Shown piece by piece: positions 8,693 through 15,521 of a stretch of DNA of 40,461 nt. The stretch is taken from the NCBI GenBank assembly GCA_022508665.1, contig JAFLUT010000008.1, positions 1-40,461 on the forward strand. Direction: 5' to 3'. The notes under the pieces were generated by a model. It was not told the origin of the DNA and did not search any database. It worked only from the letters and a program-made list of their open reading frames with translations. Made by a program: the position numbers and the translations under genes. The DNA comes from Prevotellaceae bacterium (lineage in GTDB: Bacteria; Bacteroidota; Bacteroidia; Bacteroidales; Bacteroidaceae). Position 1 is the first letter of the stretch. Each line of letters starts with the position of its first letter.

Positions 8693-8743
8693 AGTGGTTT
8701 AAGATTAAAAGTCATTTTTACGTTATTAGGTCATATTTTGCCA

Positions 8744-8751
8744 CAAAGATA
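8744..8751 (-). promoter_or_regulatory. Candidate -7 box for the GH16-GH43 gene
   Basis: On the minus strand this reads TATCTTTG, an exact TAnnTTTG match, 52 bp before the start codon at 8692. The -33 element is not clear. Confidence 0.55.
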
Positions 8752-9035
8752 GGCAATCTTTCCGACATAAACGACACAATCTCAGATAAAAATAACATTT
8801 CACCATACAGTACAACAATACTCCGCCTCGTCTGTACCTTGCCAACAATATGTTGAAAAGCAGATTGTTATTATGACAGGTGGCGGGCTTTCATCTGCAT
8901 CGTTACCCTAACTCACCACCTCACGAGGTATCCCGTCTCATCCCTCTCTTTCATTTCAGCCATTCTGCCGTAGAATATGTATGTAATTTTGCAAAATCGT
9001 AATAAATTTGTTCGTGTAGATTGGCGGAAACTTCG
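8752..9035. other. Intergenic region between divergent genes, no gene seen
   Basis: No frame here looks coding. I see one extra TAATTTTG at 8984-8991 on the plus strand, which is a second possible -7 box for the cupin gene, and a short CCTC/GAGG inverted repeat near 8920. Nothing else can be supported. Confidence 0.5.
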
Positions 9036-9043
9036 TAATTTTG
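9036..9043 (+). promoter_or_regulatory. Candidate -7 box for the cupin/CMD gene
   Basis: TAATTTTG matches TAnnTTTG and ends 21 bp before the start codon at 9065. An identical box is at 8984-8991. A TTTG at 9007-9010 is 25 bp upstream, longer than ideal. Confidence 0.45.
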
Positions 9044-9064
9044 TAGAATAAATAGTTTTTTGAT

Positions 9065-10294
9065 ATGAAACATCTGCTCGTTATAATCGCCCTGTTGCTC
9101 TCTATGGCATTGGGCAATGCACAGGAAAACAATCAAAATCAAGTAGTAATGAAAGAAAATGTAGATTTTAGCGTATGGCCTAAAGGTGAGCCTAACGCTT
9201 TGGCTCAGTATTTTACAGGCAACAGCTACGTTGCTCCAATGGGGGCAGAGAATGGCGGACTTATCAACGTAACTTTCGAGCCTCGATGCCGTAATAACTG
9301 GCACATTCACCACAAGTCGGTGCAGGTGCTTGTGTGTGTAGCAGGTCATGGTTGGTATGTGGAGGAAGGAAAAGAGCCTGTGGCAATGAGTGCAGGGTCG
9401 GTTATCGCCATCCCTGCCGAGGCAAAGCATTGGCACGGAGCGGCAAAGGACTCGTGGTTTCAGCATCTGACATATATGGCGAATGCGGAAGAAGGGGCTT
9501 CCCATGAATGGCTGGAGCCTGTCACGGACGAGGAATATGACCGTCTGCCCGCAAGCGGAGAAGGCGAAGGATGTTTGGGCAATGATGCAGACCTCAATCG
9601 CACCGACCCCGAATTTACGGAGAGGTTTGACAAATTCGCCTTCGGAGAAGTGACAGAGAAAGTGAGCGACCGCCTCAACGACCGCACACGCTTCATTTGT
9701 TACCTCGCCACGCTGCTGGGATGTCAGGGCATAGACGAATACCGCACCCTTCTGCCTGCCGCTCTCAACATGGGAGTTACGCCAGTGGAAGTAAAAGAGG
9801 TTGTATATCAGTCGGTTGCCTACCTCGGCATCGGGCGTGTCTATCCTTTCTTGAAAGCCACTAACGAAGTTTTTGAGGCAAAAGGCATAGCCCTTCCTTT
9901 GCCTCCGCAAGGGCAGACAACTATGGAGAACCGTCGAGAGGCTGGCACACAGGCACAGGTGGACTGCTTTGGCGAGGGCATGCGTGACTACTGGAAATCT
10001 GGCGATGCCGACATCCGCCATATCAACGAATGGTTGGCGGCAAACTGCTTCGGCGACTACTACACACGCACAGGGCTTGACCTCCCAATGCGTGAACTCA
10101 TCACGTTTTGTTTCCTTGTGGCGCAGGGAGGATGCGAACCGCAGGTGAAGGCTCACATTGCAGGCAACTACAACGTTGGCAACGACAAGGATTTGCTTCT
10201 CGCCGTTGTATCTGCCAACATCCCCTTCATCGGCTATCCTCGCACTCTCAATGCATTGAGCTGCATAAGAGAAGTGGAGCAAGCAGGAAAGTAG
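9065..10294 (+). CDS. Secreted cupin plus double carboxymuconolactone-decarboxylase-like protein
   Basis: A 409-residue protein with a signal peptide (about 1-20, ending LGNAQ). Residues 45-140 are a cupin barrel: WHIHHKSVQVLVCVAGHGWY carries the first metal-binding His cluster, and AIPAEAKHWHGA the second. Two AhpD/CMD-type helical domains follow: about 195-275 (DRTRFICYLATLLGC, then NMGVTPVEVKEVVYQ) and about 320-405 (LPMRELITFCFLVAQGGC, then VKAHIAGN). The second keeps the Cys...His pair of the family; the first keeps Cys but not His. CMD-domain proteins include decarboxylases and thiol peroxidases, and cupin-CMD fusions occur in Bacteroidetes, but the reaction here is unknown. Export to the periplasm is notable for a family that is mostly cytosolic. 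Followed by a long inverted repeat. Confidence 0.88.
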   Translation: MKHLLVIIALLLSMALGNAQENNQNQVVMKENVDFSVWPKGEPNALAQYFTGNSYVAPMGAENGGLINVTFEPRCRNNWHIHHKSVQVLVCVAGHGWYVEEGKEPVAMSAGSVIAIPAEAKHWHGAAKDSWFQHLTYMANAEEGASHEWLEPVTDEEYDRLPASGEGEGCLGNDADLNRTDPEFTERFDKFAFGEVTEKVSDRLNDRTRFICYLATLLGCQGIDEYRTLLPAALNMGVTPVEVKEVVYQSVAYLGIGRVYPFLKATNEVFEAKGIALPLPPQGQTTMENRREAGTQAQVDCFGEGMRDYWKSGDADIRHINEWLAANCFGDYYTRTGLDLPMRELITFCFLVAQGGCEPQVKAHIAGNYNVGNDKDLLLAVVSANIPFIGYPRTLNALSCIREVEQAGK

Positions 10295-10325
10295 ATAATA
10301 TATACGGACTACTGGGCGACAGATG

Positions 10326-10387
10326 TATAGACCTTTATAGATGCGATTGTGTCTATAAAGGTCTATAATTATCTATAAAAGTCTGTA
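10326..10387. repeat. Three copies of a 16-bp box, two forming a perfect inverted repeat
   Basis: TATAGACCTTTATAGA (10326-10341) is the exact reverse complement of TCTATAAAGGTCTATA (10352-10367), with 10 bp between. A third copy in direct orientation (10372-10387) matches the second at 14 of 16 positions, 20 bp downstream start-to-start. The hairpin could end the cupin/CMD transcript, but no U-tract follows. The third copy at about two helical turns fits a protein-binding array better. It lies about 136 bp before the promoter of the Nudix regulator. Confidence 0.75.
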
Positions 10388-10424
10388 CTATCCTCCCTTT
10401 ATGCCATTTCTTCTTTTCGTATGA

Positions 10425-10458
10425 TTTACGATATTGGCGTATCTTTTCTTATCGTAAA
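10425..10458. promoter_or_regulatory. Inverted repeat upstream of the Nudix regulator, possible operator
   Basis: TTTACGATA (10425-10433) and TATCGTAAA (10450-10458) are perfect inverted arms separated by 16 bp. It is 65 bp before the -33 box of the regulator gene, a plausible place for autoregulation. No experimental link. Confidence 0.4.
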
Positions 10459-10522
10459 ACATAAGAAATATAACTGTCTGATATAAAAGTTTATAATAAA
10501 ATGTAAAAAAGATTGTTTTTTC

Positions 10523-10553
10523 TTTGGAGATTAAAAAGAAAGAGATAACTTTG
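10523..10553 (+). promoter_or_regulatory. Promoter of the Nudix-type regulator gene
   Basis: TTTG at 10523-10526, 19 bp, then TAACTTTG at 10546-10553, a full match to the Bacteroidetes sigma-ABfr consensus. It ends 21 bp before the start codon. Confidence 0.75.
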
Positions 10554-10574
10554 CAAGCGAAAGATTGACAGACA

Positions 10575-11279
10575 ATGAACGTTGCTATAAATCCATACGT
10601 CTCTGTAGATTGCGTTTTGCTCGGTTTTGACGGACAGCAACTGAACGCTTTGGTCATAAGGCAGAGTGGGGTAGGAGGCGAGGACAGCACGGGGAGTTAC
10701 AAGTTGCCCGGCAGTCTTATATTTATGGACGAAAACCTCGACGAGGCGGCGCAAAGAGTGCTGAAGCAGTTCACGGGTTTGGTGCAGGTCAACATGATGC
10801 AGTTCAAGGCGTTTGGTGGAGCGGACAGACTGAAGAACCCTGCCGACAGTGTATGGTTGGAGCGTTTTCACAATCTTGACCACCATATAGAACGTATCGT
10901 AACCATTGCTTATACCTCATTGCTGAGGATTGACCGACGCATGGAGAAACTTGACGGAGGTTATGAAGCACGATGGATGCCTGTTGGAGAACTCCCCCCA
11001 ATGGCATTTGACCATAATGACATTGTGCGTGAGGCGGTGGAGAGCATTAGGCAGCGCACATTGTTAGACCCGACACTCCTTTTCGACCTTCTTCCACGGA
11101 AGTTTACAGCAACCCAACTGAGGGTGCTGATGGAGACGGTGCAGGGAGTTAGGCTTGATGTAAAGAATTTCCACAAGAAAATGGCGACCATGCCATACGT
11201 TGTGCCGCTGGAGGAAAAGGAAGACGGAGTTAGCCACAGGGCGGCGAGATATTATAAATTCAAGAGAAGAAAGAAGTGA
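10575..11279 (+). CDS. Nudix-related transcriptional regulator (NrtR/AraR-like), probable xylose regulator
   Basis: A 234-residue protein with an N-terminal Nudix fold (about 8-145) and a C-terminal winged-helix part (about 160-230; FTATQLRVLMETVQG, LDVKNFHKKM, ARYYKF), the layout of NrtR-type sugar regulators. The Nudix box at residues 46-69 is degenerate. Against Gx5Ex7REUxEExGU, the first Glu (Glu53) and the Arg (Arg61) remain, but the Glu residues of REUxEE are Val, Gln and Phe, so hydrolysis is very unlikely and the domain should act as a ligand sensor. In Bacteroides, related proteins control arabinose and xylose genes. The position two genes before xylA supports a xylose role, but that is inference. 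The exporter gene begins 4 bp after its stop. Confidence 0.88.
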   Translation: MNVAINPYVSVDCVLLGFDGQQLNALVIRQSGVGGEDSTGSYKLPGSLIFMDENLDEAAQRVLKQFTGLVQVNMMQFKAFGGADRLKNPADSVWLERFHNLDHHIERIVTIAYTSLLRIDRRMEKLDGGYEARWMPVGELPPMAFDHNDIVREAVESIRQRTLLDPTLLFDLLPRKFTATQLRVLMETVQGVRLDVKNFHKKMATMPYVVPLEEKEDGVSHRAARYYKFKRRKK

Positions 11280-11283
11280 AAGA

Positions 11284-11604
11284 ATGGATTGGATGATTCT
11301 TATCATTGCAGGGCTAATGGAAGTGGCTTTCACGTTCTGTCTCGGCAAGACCAAAGGAGCGGTTGGCACGGAATGTTATTTGTGGTGGGGAGGCTTTCTC
11401 GTGGCGCTGACACTGAGTATGGTGCTGATGTCAAAAGCCGCCAAGACAATTCCTATCGGAACGGTTTATCCCGTGTGGACAGGCATTGGAGCAGTGGGAG
11501 CAGTCATCGTTGGCATAGTGTTTTTCCACGAACCGACGAACTTTTGGAGACTGTTTTTTATCACAACGTTGATAATCTCCATTGTAGGCTTGAAACTTGT
11601 ATAA
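11284..11604 (+). CDS. Small multidrug resistance (SMR) family transporter, SugE/Gdx-like
   Basis: A 106-residue integral membrane protein with four hydrophobic helices, the standard SMR size. The start at 11284 (MDWMILIIAG) is chosen because it sits 4 bp after the regulator stop and matches the family N-terminus. The essential membrane Glu is in helix 1 (AGLMEVAF). The signature VWTGIGAVGAVIVGI in helix 3 and the ending SIVGLKLV are typical of the SugE/Gdx branch, which exports guanidinium or small cations as a dimer. It lies between a sugar regulator and xylA, 42 bp before xylA, so it is probably co-transcribed. A link to xylose use is unexplained. No guanidine riboswitch is visible. Confidence 0.9.
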   Translation: MDWMILIIAGLMEVAFTFCLGKTKGAVGTECYLWWGGFLVALTLSMVLMSKAAKTIPIGTVYPVWTGIGAVGAVIVGIVFFHEPTNFWRLFFITTLIISIVGLKLV

Positions 11605-11646
11605 ACATAAATTAAAACAATATCTTAATCTTAAAACAACAAAACT

Positions 11647-12960
11647 ATGGCAAAAGAGTATTTTCCAGAGATTGGCAAAATCAAGTTTGAAGGCAAGGAC
11701 TCAAAGAACCCTATGGCTTTCCATTACTACGATGCAGAGAAGGTAATCATGGGCAAGCCTATGAAGGAGTGGCTTCGCTTCGCTATGGCGTGGTGGCACA
11801 CACTCTGTGCTGAAGGCGGCGACCAGTTTGGCGGCGGCACAAAGACTTTCCCATGGAATGCTGGTGCAGATGCTGTGACTATCGCTAAGCAGAAGGCTGA
11901 TGCAGGCTTCGAGATTATGCAGAAACTCGGCATCCCTTACTACTGCTTCCACGATGTAGACCTCGTGAGCGAAGGCAATTCAGTAGAGGAGTATGAGGCA
12001 AACCTCGCTGCTATCACTGACTATCTGAAGGTGAAGATGGAGGAGACTGGCATCAAACTTCTTTGGTCAACAGCCAACGTGTTCGGCAACGGTCGCTATA
12101 TGAACGGCGCTTCTACCAACCCTGACTTCGACGTTGTTGCACGTGCTATCGTTCAGATAAAGAACGCTATCGATGCAGGTATCAAACTTGGCGCAGAGAA
12201 CTACGTGTTCTGGGGCGGTCGCGAGGGCTACATGAGCCTCCTCAACACCGACCAGAAGCGTGAGAAGGAACACATGGCAACTATGCTCACTATGGCTCGC
12301 GACTACGCACGCAGCAAGGGCTTCAAGGGTACTTTCCTCATCGAGCCTAAGCCAATGGAGCCATCTAAGCATCAGTATGACGTTGACACAGAGACTGTCA
12401 TCGGCTTCCTCAAAGCACACAACCTCGACAAGGACTTCAAGGTGAACATCGAGGTGAACCACGCAACTCTCGCAGGTCACACCTTCGAGCATGAGTTGGC
12501 AGTGGCTGTGGATAACGGCATGCTCGGTTCTATCGATGCTAACCGTGGTGACTATCAGAATGGCTGGGACACTGACCAGTTCCCAATCGACCAGTACGAA
12601 CTCGTTCAGGCATGGATGGAGATTATCCGTGGTGGCGGTCTCGGCACAGGCGGCACAAACTTCGACGCTAAGACACGCCGCAACTCTACCGACCTCGAGG
12701 ACATCTTCATCGCACACATCGCAGGTATGGACGCTATGGCACGTGCGCTTGAGTCGGCAGCGAAACTGCTCGAAGAGTCTCCTTACAAGGCAATGAAGGC
12801 TGCTCGCTACGCATCATTCGACAGCGGAATGGGCAAGGACTTCGAGGACGGCAAACTCACTCTCGAGCAGGTGTATGAGTACGGCAAGAAGGTTGGCGAG
12901 CCTAAGCAGACATCGGGCAAGCAGGAACTCTACGAGGCAATCGTTGCGATGTACGCATAA
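11647..12960 (+). CDS. xylA: Xylose isomerase
   Basis: A 437-residue class II xylose isomerase (D-xylose to D-xylulose), a cytoplasmic metal-dependent TIM barrel. Signatures are [11 protein letters not shown], the YCFHDVDL active-site His region (about residue 102), VFWGGREGY, the metal-ligand motif [15 protein letters not shown], and [15 protein letters not shown]. The length is normal for the Bacteroidetes/class II type. No TAnnTTTG promoter is seen in the 42 bp upstream, so expression probably comes from the regulator promoter at 10523. The usual partner xylB (xylulokinase) is not in this window. Codon use is strongly biased (for example ATC, AAG, CTC), as expected of a highly expressed gene. 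Confidence 0.97.
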   Translation: MAKEYFPEIGKIKFEGKDSKNPMAFHYYDAEKVIMGKPMKEWLRFAMAWWHTLCAEGGDQFGGGTKTFPWNAGADAVTIAKQKADAGFEIMQKLGIPYYCFHDVDLVSEGNSVEEYEANLAAITDYLKVKMEETGIKLLWSTANVFGNGRYMNGASTNPDFDVVARAIVQIKNAIDAGIKLGAENYVFWGGREGYMSLLNTDQKREKEHMATMLTMARDYARSKGFKGTFLIEPKPMEPSKHQYDVDTETVIGFLKAHNLDKDFKVNIEVNHATLAGHTFEHELAVAVDNGMLGSIDANRGDYQNGWDTDQFPIDQYELVQAWMEIIRGGGLGTGGTNFDAKTRRNSTDLEDIFIAHIAGMDAMARALESAAKLLEESPYKAMKAARYASFDSGMGKDFEDGKLTLEQVYEYGKKVGEPKQTSGKQELYEAIVAMYA

Positions 12961-12970
12961 GGCGGCATTC

Positions 12971-13381
12971 ATGAAAATCTCACATTTTAGAATATCAAAA
13001 GGCAAGGGGGGAATAATCCTCCTTGCCTTTGTTGTTTTCATCGCTATCTATTTTCTGGGCAACCCGTCCAGTTCGGCATGGTGGCTGAAATGCCCTCTCC
13101 ATGTCCTCACGGGGTGGCAATGCCCTTTCTGCGGAATGCAACGCCAACTCCATGCGTTGCTCCACCTTCGCATAGCCGAGGCATGGCGGCTCAACCCAGT
13201 CCTCTTGCTTTCTTATCCATACCTTTTGCTGCTACTTCTTGCATCCGTGTGTCCCAGCATCCTCATCACTCAGCGCCTATCACCGCGCCTCCGTCGTCTA
13301 CTTGCTGTTGGCGTTAGCGACCGAGTCCTGTTTGTTTTCTTTGCCGTATTGCTGTTGTGGGGTGTTGTGAGAAACTGCTGA
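12971..13381 (+). CDS. DUF2752 family membrane protein
   Basis: A 136-residue integral membrane protein matching DUF2752. The start at 12971 (MKISHF), 10 bp after the xylA stop, is preferred over a longer frame that would overlap xylA by 86 bp. Three hydrophobic helices are seen (about 15-30, 72-90, 115-130). The family signature CPLHVLTGWQCPFCGMQR lies near residues 43-60, with the cysteine pattern CPxCG that may bind metal or form a disulfide. Function unknown. Confidence 0.85.
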   Translation: MKISHFRISKGKGGIILLAFVVFIAIYFLGNPSSSAWWLKCPLHVLTGWQCPFCGMQRQLHALLHLRIAEAWRLNPVLLLSYPYLLLLLLASVCPSILITQRLSPRLRRLLAVGVSDRVLFVFFAVLLLWGVVRNC

Positions 13382-13402
13382 TGATTTGAGTACATTTTCA
13401 CT

Positions 13403-13486
13403 AAGGATGTCAGTCCTTCACGGCGGAGGACTGTAATCCTTTGCTGTGAAGGATTGTAGTCCTCCAAATAAAGGACTGGAACCCTT
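13403..13486. repeat. Cluster of four related 16-17 bp imperfect palindromes (repeat locus A)
   Basis: Units are AAGGATGTCAGTCCTT (13403-13418), GGAGGACTGTAATCCTT (13425-13441), AAGGATTGTAGTCCTCC (13449-13465) and AAGGACTGGAACCCTT (13471-13486). The second and third form a stem-loop with a 7-nt loop and two mismatches. A related cluster lies at 28231-28320. It sits between convergent genes and could fold on either strand. Confidence 0.75.
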
Positions 13487-13543
13487 GACGGTTTGTACAT
13501 CTTGCGGATGCTCTTTCCTTGTTTTATGGCAAAAGGGGTAATA

Positions 13544-13562
13544 AACTGTCGGTCAGACAGTT
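13544..13562. terminator. Small hairpin between convergent genes, weak terminator candidate
   Basis: AACTGTC (13544-13550) and GACAGTT (13556-13562) are perfect 7-bp arms with a 5-nt loop, 20 bp beyond the ispE stop. No strong U-tract follows on either strand. Confidence 0.35.
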
Positions 13563-13581
13563 CTCTCGATGCTTCTTGAAC

Positions 13582-14412
13582 CTATCGTGCAGATGTAGCC
13601 TCAATAATAAACATCTTTGAATTCATTTCGTTTATATTTACGGGATTGTCGAAGATGCCGAATACGCTTGAACCGCTCCCTGACATGCTTGCATATAGCG
13701 CTCCTGCGTCATACATGTTCTTTTTAATTGACGCAATCTCTGGATATTTCGAGAACACGCTTGCTTCAAAGTCATTCACAACAGTGTCTTTCCATTCTTC
13801 GATAGGCTGCGCCAGAAGTTCTGTCAACGAGCGCTGCGGACGCTGCACCTTCACGTTGGCGTAGGCGTCTTTTGTGGAAACAAATATGTCTGGCTTGACA
13901 AGCACGATGGTCTTGCCTGACAAATCGACTTCTATCGGGTGAAACACGTTGCCAATCCCTGTTGCAAACACGGGTTTGTTCTTGATGAAGAAAGGGCAGT
14001 CAGCGCCCAAACGAGCGCAGTACTCTTCCATCTGCTCGTCTGTCAGTCCGAGGGCAAACTGTTCGTTTATCGCTTTAATGGTGAATGCTGCGTCAGCCGA
14101 GCCGCCTCCCAGTCCTGCGCCAGTGGGGATATGTTTGTTCAGCGCCAGCCTCATTGGTGGAATGTCGAAGTCGTGCTTCAGCAATTTGTATGCCTTTACA
14201 ACCAAATTGTCGTCAGGCGCCCCCTCGACAGCAGTCCCTCTCACCTCCAATGTGTATCCGCATTCCGGGGCGTTGTCGCCACACTCTTCAATCTCTATTG
14301 CATCTTGCAGGTTTATGGGGTAAAACACTGTCTCGAGGTCGTGATAGCCGTCTGGTCGCTTTGCCACCACATTCAGCCCTATGTTTATCTTTGCGTTTGG
14401 ATATACAGTCAT
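13582..14412 (-). CDS. ispE: 4-diphosphocytidyl-2-C-methyl-D-erythritol kinase
   Basis: A 276-residue GHMP-family kinase of normal length that phosphorylates CDP-methylerythritol, the fourth step of the MEP isoprenoid pathway, in the cytoplasm. Signatures are the N-terminal [27 protein letters not shown] split by strands, the ATP-binding loop [14 protein letters not shown] (near residue 95) and the C-terminal [12 protein letters not shown]. The start at 14412 follows a well-formed promoter. Divergent from fabI. Confidence 0.95.
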   Translation of the reverse strand: MTVYPNAKINIGLNVVAKRPDGYHDLETVFYPINLQDAIEIEECGDNAPECGYTLEVRGTAVEGAPDDNLVVKAYKLLKHDFDIPPMRLALNKHIPTGAGLGGGSADAAFTIKAINEQFALGLTDEQMEEYCARLGADCPFFIKNKPVFATGIGNVFHPIEVDLSGKTIVLVKPDIFVSTKDAYANVKVQRPQRSLTELLAQPIEEWKDTVVNDFEASVFSKYPEIASIKKNMYDAGALYASMSGSGSSVFGIFDNPVNINEMNSKMFIIEATSAR

Positions 14413-14434
14413 GGTATTATTTACTTTGGCGCTA

Positions 14435-14465
14435 CAAATATACGATAAAGTATTTACACATCAAA
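14435..14465 (-). promoter_or_regulatory. Promoter of ispE
   Basis: Read on the minus strand: TTTG (14465-14462), 19 bp, then TATATTTG (14442-14435). Both elements and the spacing fit the Bacteroidetes consensus; the start codon is 22 bp downstream. Confidence 0.72.
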
Positions 14466-14567
14466 AATATCCGTTTGTATTTTCAAAAATGATATGTTGC
14501 TTTATTGTTTAACAGTTGTTGAAAACCGCTAAATGCTTTGTTAGTTGTATATTTGCCAATTTATTCG

Positions 14568-14575
14568 TAACTTTG
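14568..14575 (+). promoter_or_regulatory. Candidate -7 box for fabI
   Basis: TAACTTTG, an exact TAnnTTTG match, 51 bp before the fabI start. A second match, TATATTTG, is at 14548-14555. Neither has an ideal -33 partner, so which is used is unclear. Confidence 0.5.
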
Positions 14576-14626
14576 CAGCCAAATCAATAAGGTAAAGTAT
14601 TTTTATAACAAAAAACGAATAGGATT

Positions 14627-15490
14627 ATGGCTTACAATTTGCTTAAAGGAAAAAGAGGTATTATTTTCGGAGCGCTCAACGACCAGTCTATCGCATGGAA
14701 GGTGGCTGAGAGGGCAGTGGAAGAGGGCGCTCAGATTGTGCTGACGAATACTGCGGTGGCTTGCCGCATGGGAACTATCGCGGAGTTGGCTGAGAAAACC
14801 AACGCCACGGTGATTGCTGCCGATGCTACGAGTGTGGAGGATTTGGAGATGCTGTTCGGCGAGGCGCAGAAGGCTTTGGGAGGAAAGATTGACTTTGTGC
14901 TTCACTCTTGCGCAATGAGTGCGAACATGAGGAAGAAGCGTACATACGACGACCTCGATTATAGTCTGCTGGATAAGACACTTGACATTTCGGCTATCTC
15001 GTTCCATAAGATGTTGCAGGTGGCAAAGAAGATGGATGCTCTGGCAGAGGGGGCGAGTGTGCTTGCTCTGACGTATGTCGCAAGCCACCGCACGTTCTTC
15101 GGATATAACGATATGGCAGATGCGAAGTCGCTGCTGGAGTCTATCGCCCGTTCTTTCGGATATATCTATGGACGTGAGAAGAATGTGCGTGTGAACACCA
15201 TCAGTCAGTCGCCAACATACACTACGGCAGGTTCGGGCATAAAGGGCTTTGACGGACTCTATGACTTCAGCGACCGCATGTCACCTCTCGGCAATGCGAG
15301 TGCTGACGAATGTGCCGATTACTGCATCGTGATGTTCTCTGACTTGACGAAGAAGGTGACTATGCAGACCCTGTTCCACGATGGCGGCTTCTCAAATATG
15401 GGTATGTCGCTCCGTGGCATGACGCAGTATAACAAGTCGTTCATCGAGGAGAATACTGACAAGGAGACCGGAAAGATTATTTACGGATAA
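14627..15490 (+). CDS. fabI: Enoyl-[acyl-carrier-protein] reductase (NADH) FabI
   Basis: A 287-residue short-chain dehydrogenase of the FabI type, the last reductive step of each fatty-acid elongation cycle. The divergent nucleotide-binding motif typical of FabI (GIIFGALNDQSIAWKVAERA) is at about residues 10-29. The catalytic Tyr-x6-Lys is YNDMADAK, and the substrate loop is QSPTYTTAGSGIKGF. It is somewhat longer than the E. coli enzyme (262 residues), as is usual in Bacteroidetes. Monocistronic or followed by the GH31 gene 31 bp downstream, though the two share no obvious function. Confidence 0.95.
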   Translation: MAYNLLKGKRGIIFGALNDQSIAWKVAERAVEEGAQIVLTNTAVACRMGTIAELAEKTNATVIAADATSVEDLEMLFGEAQKALGGKIDFVLHSCAMSANMRKKRTYDDLDYSLLDKTLDISAISFHKMLQVAKKMDALAEGASVLALTYVASHRTFFGYNDMADAKSLLESIARSFGYIYGREKNVRVNTISQSPTYTTAGSGIKGFDGLYDFSDRMSPLGNASADECADYCIVMFSDLTKKVTMQTLFHDGGFSNMGMSLRGMTQYNKSFIEENTDKETGKIIYG

Positions 15491-15521
15491 TCTATATCTA
15501 TACTAACCTATACCTATTTAT

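Noticed and set aside
6803-8752. Long plus-strand ORFs (up to 300 codons) opposite the GH16-GH43 gene
   Set aside because: The minus strand has clear catalytic motifs; the plus-strand frames are rich in Arg, His and Cys, as expected of antisense shadows.
8951-10282. 443-codon minus-strand ORF opposite the cupin/CMD gene
   Set aside because: Shadow ORF: very high Cys and His content, no domain, while the plus strand has cupin and CMD motifs and a signal peptide.
13403-13486. CRISPR-like array
   Set aside because: Units are palindromic in both orientations, separated by 5-8 bp, and no cas gene is nearby.
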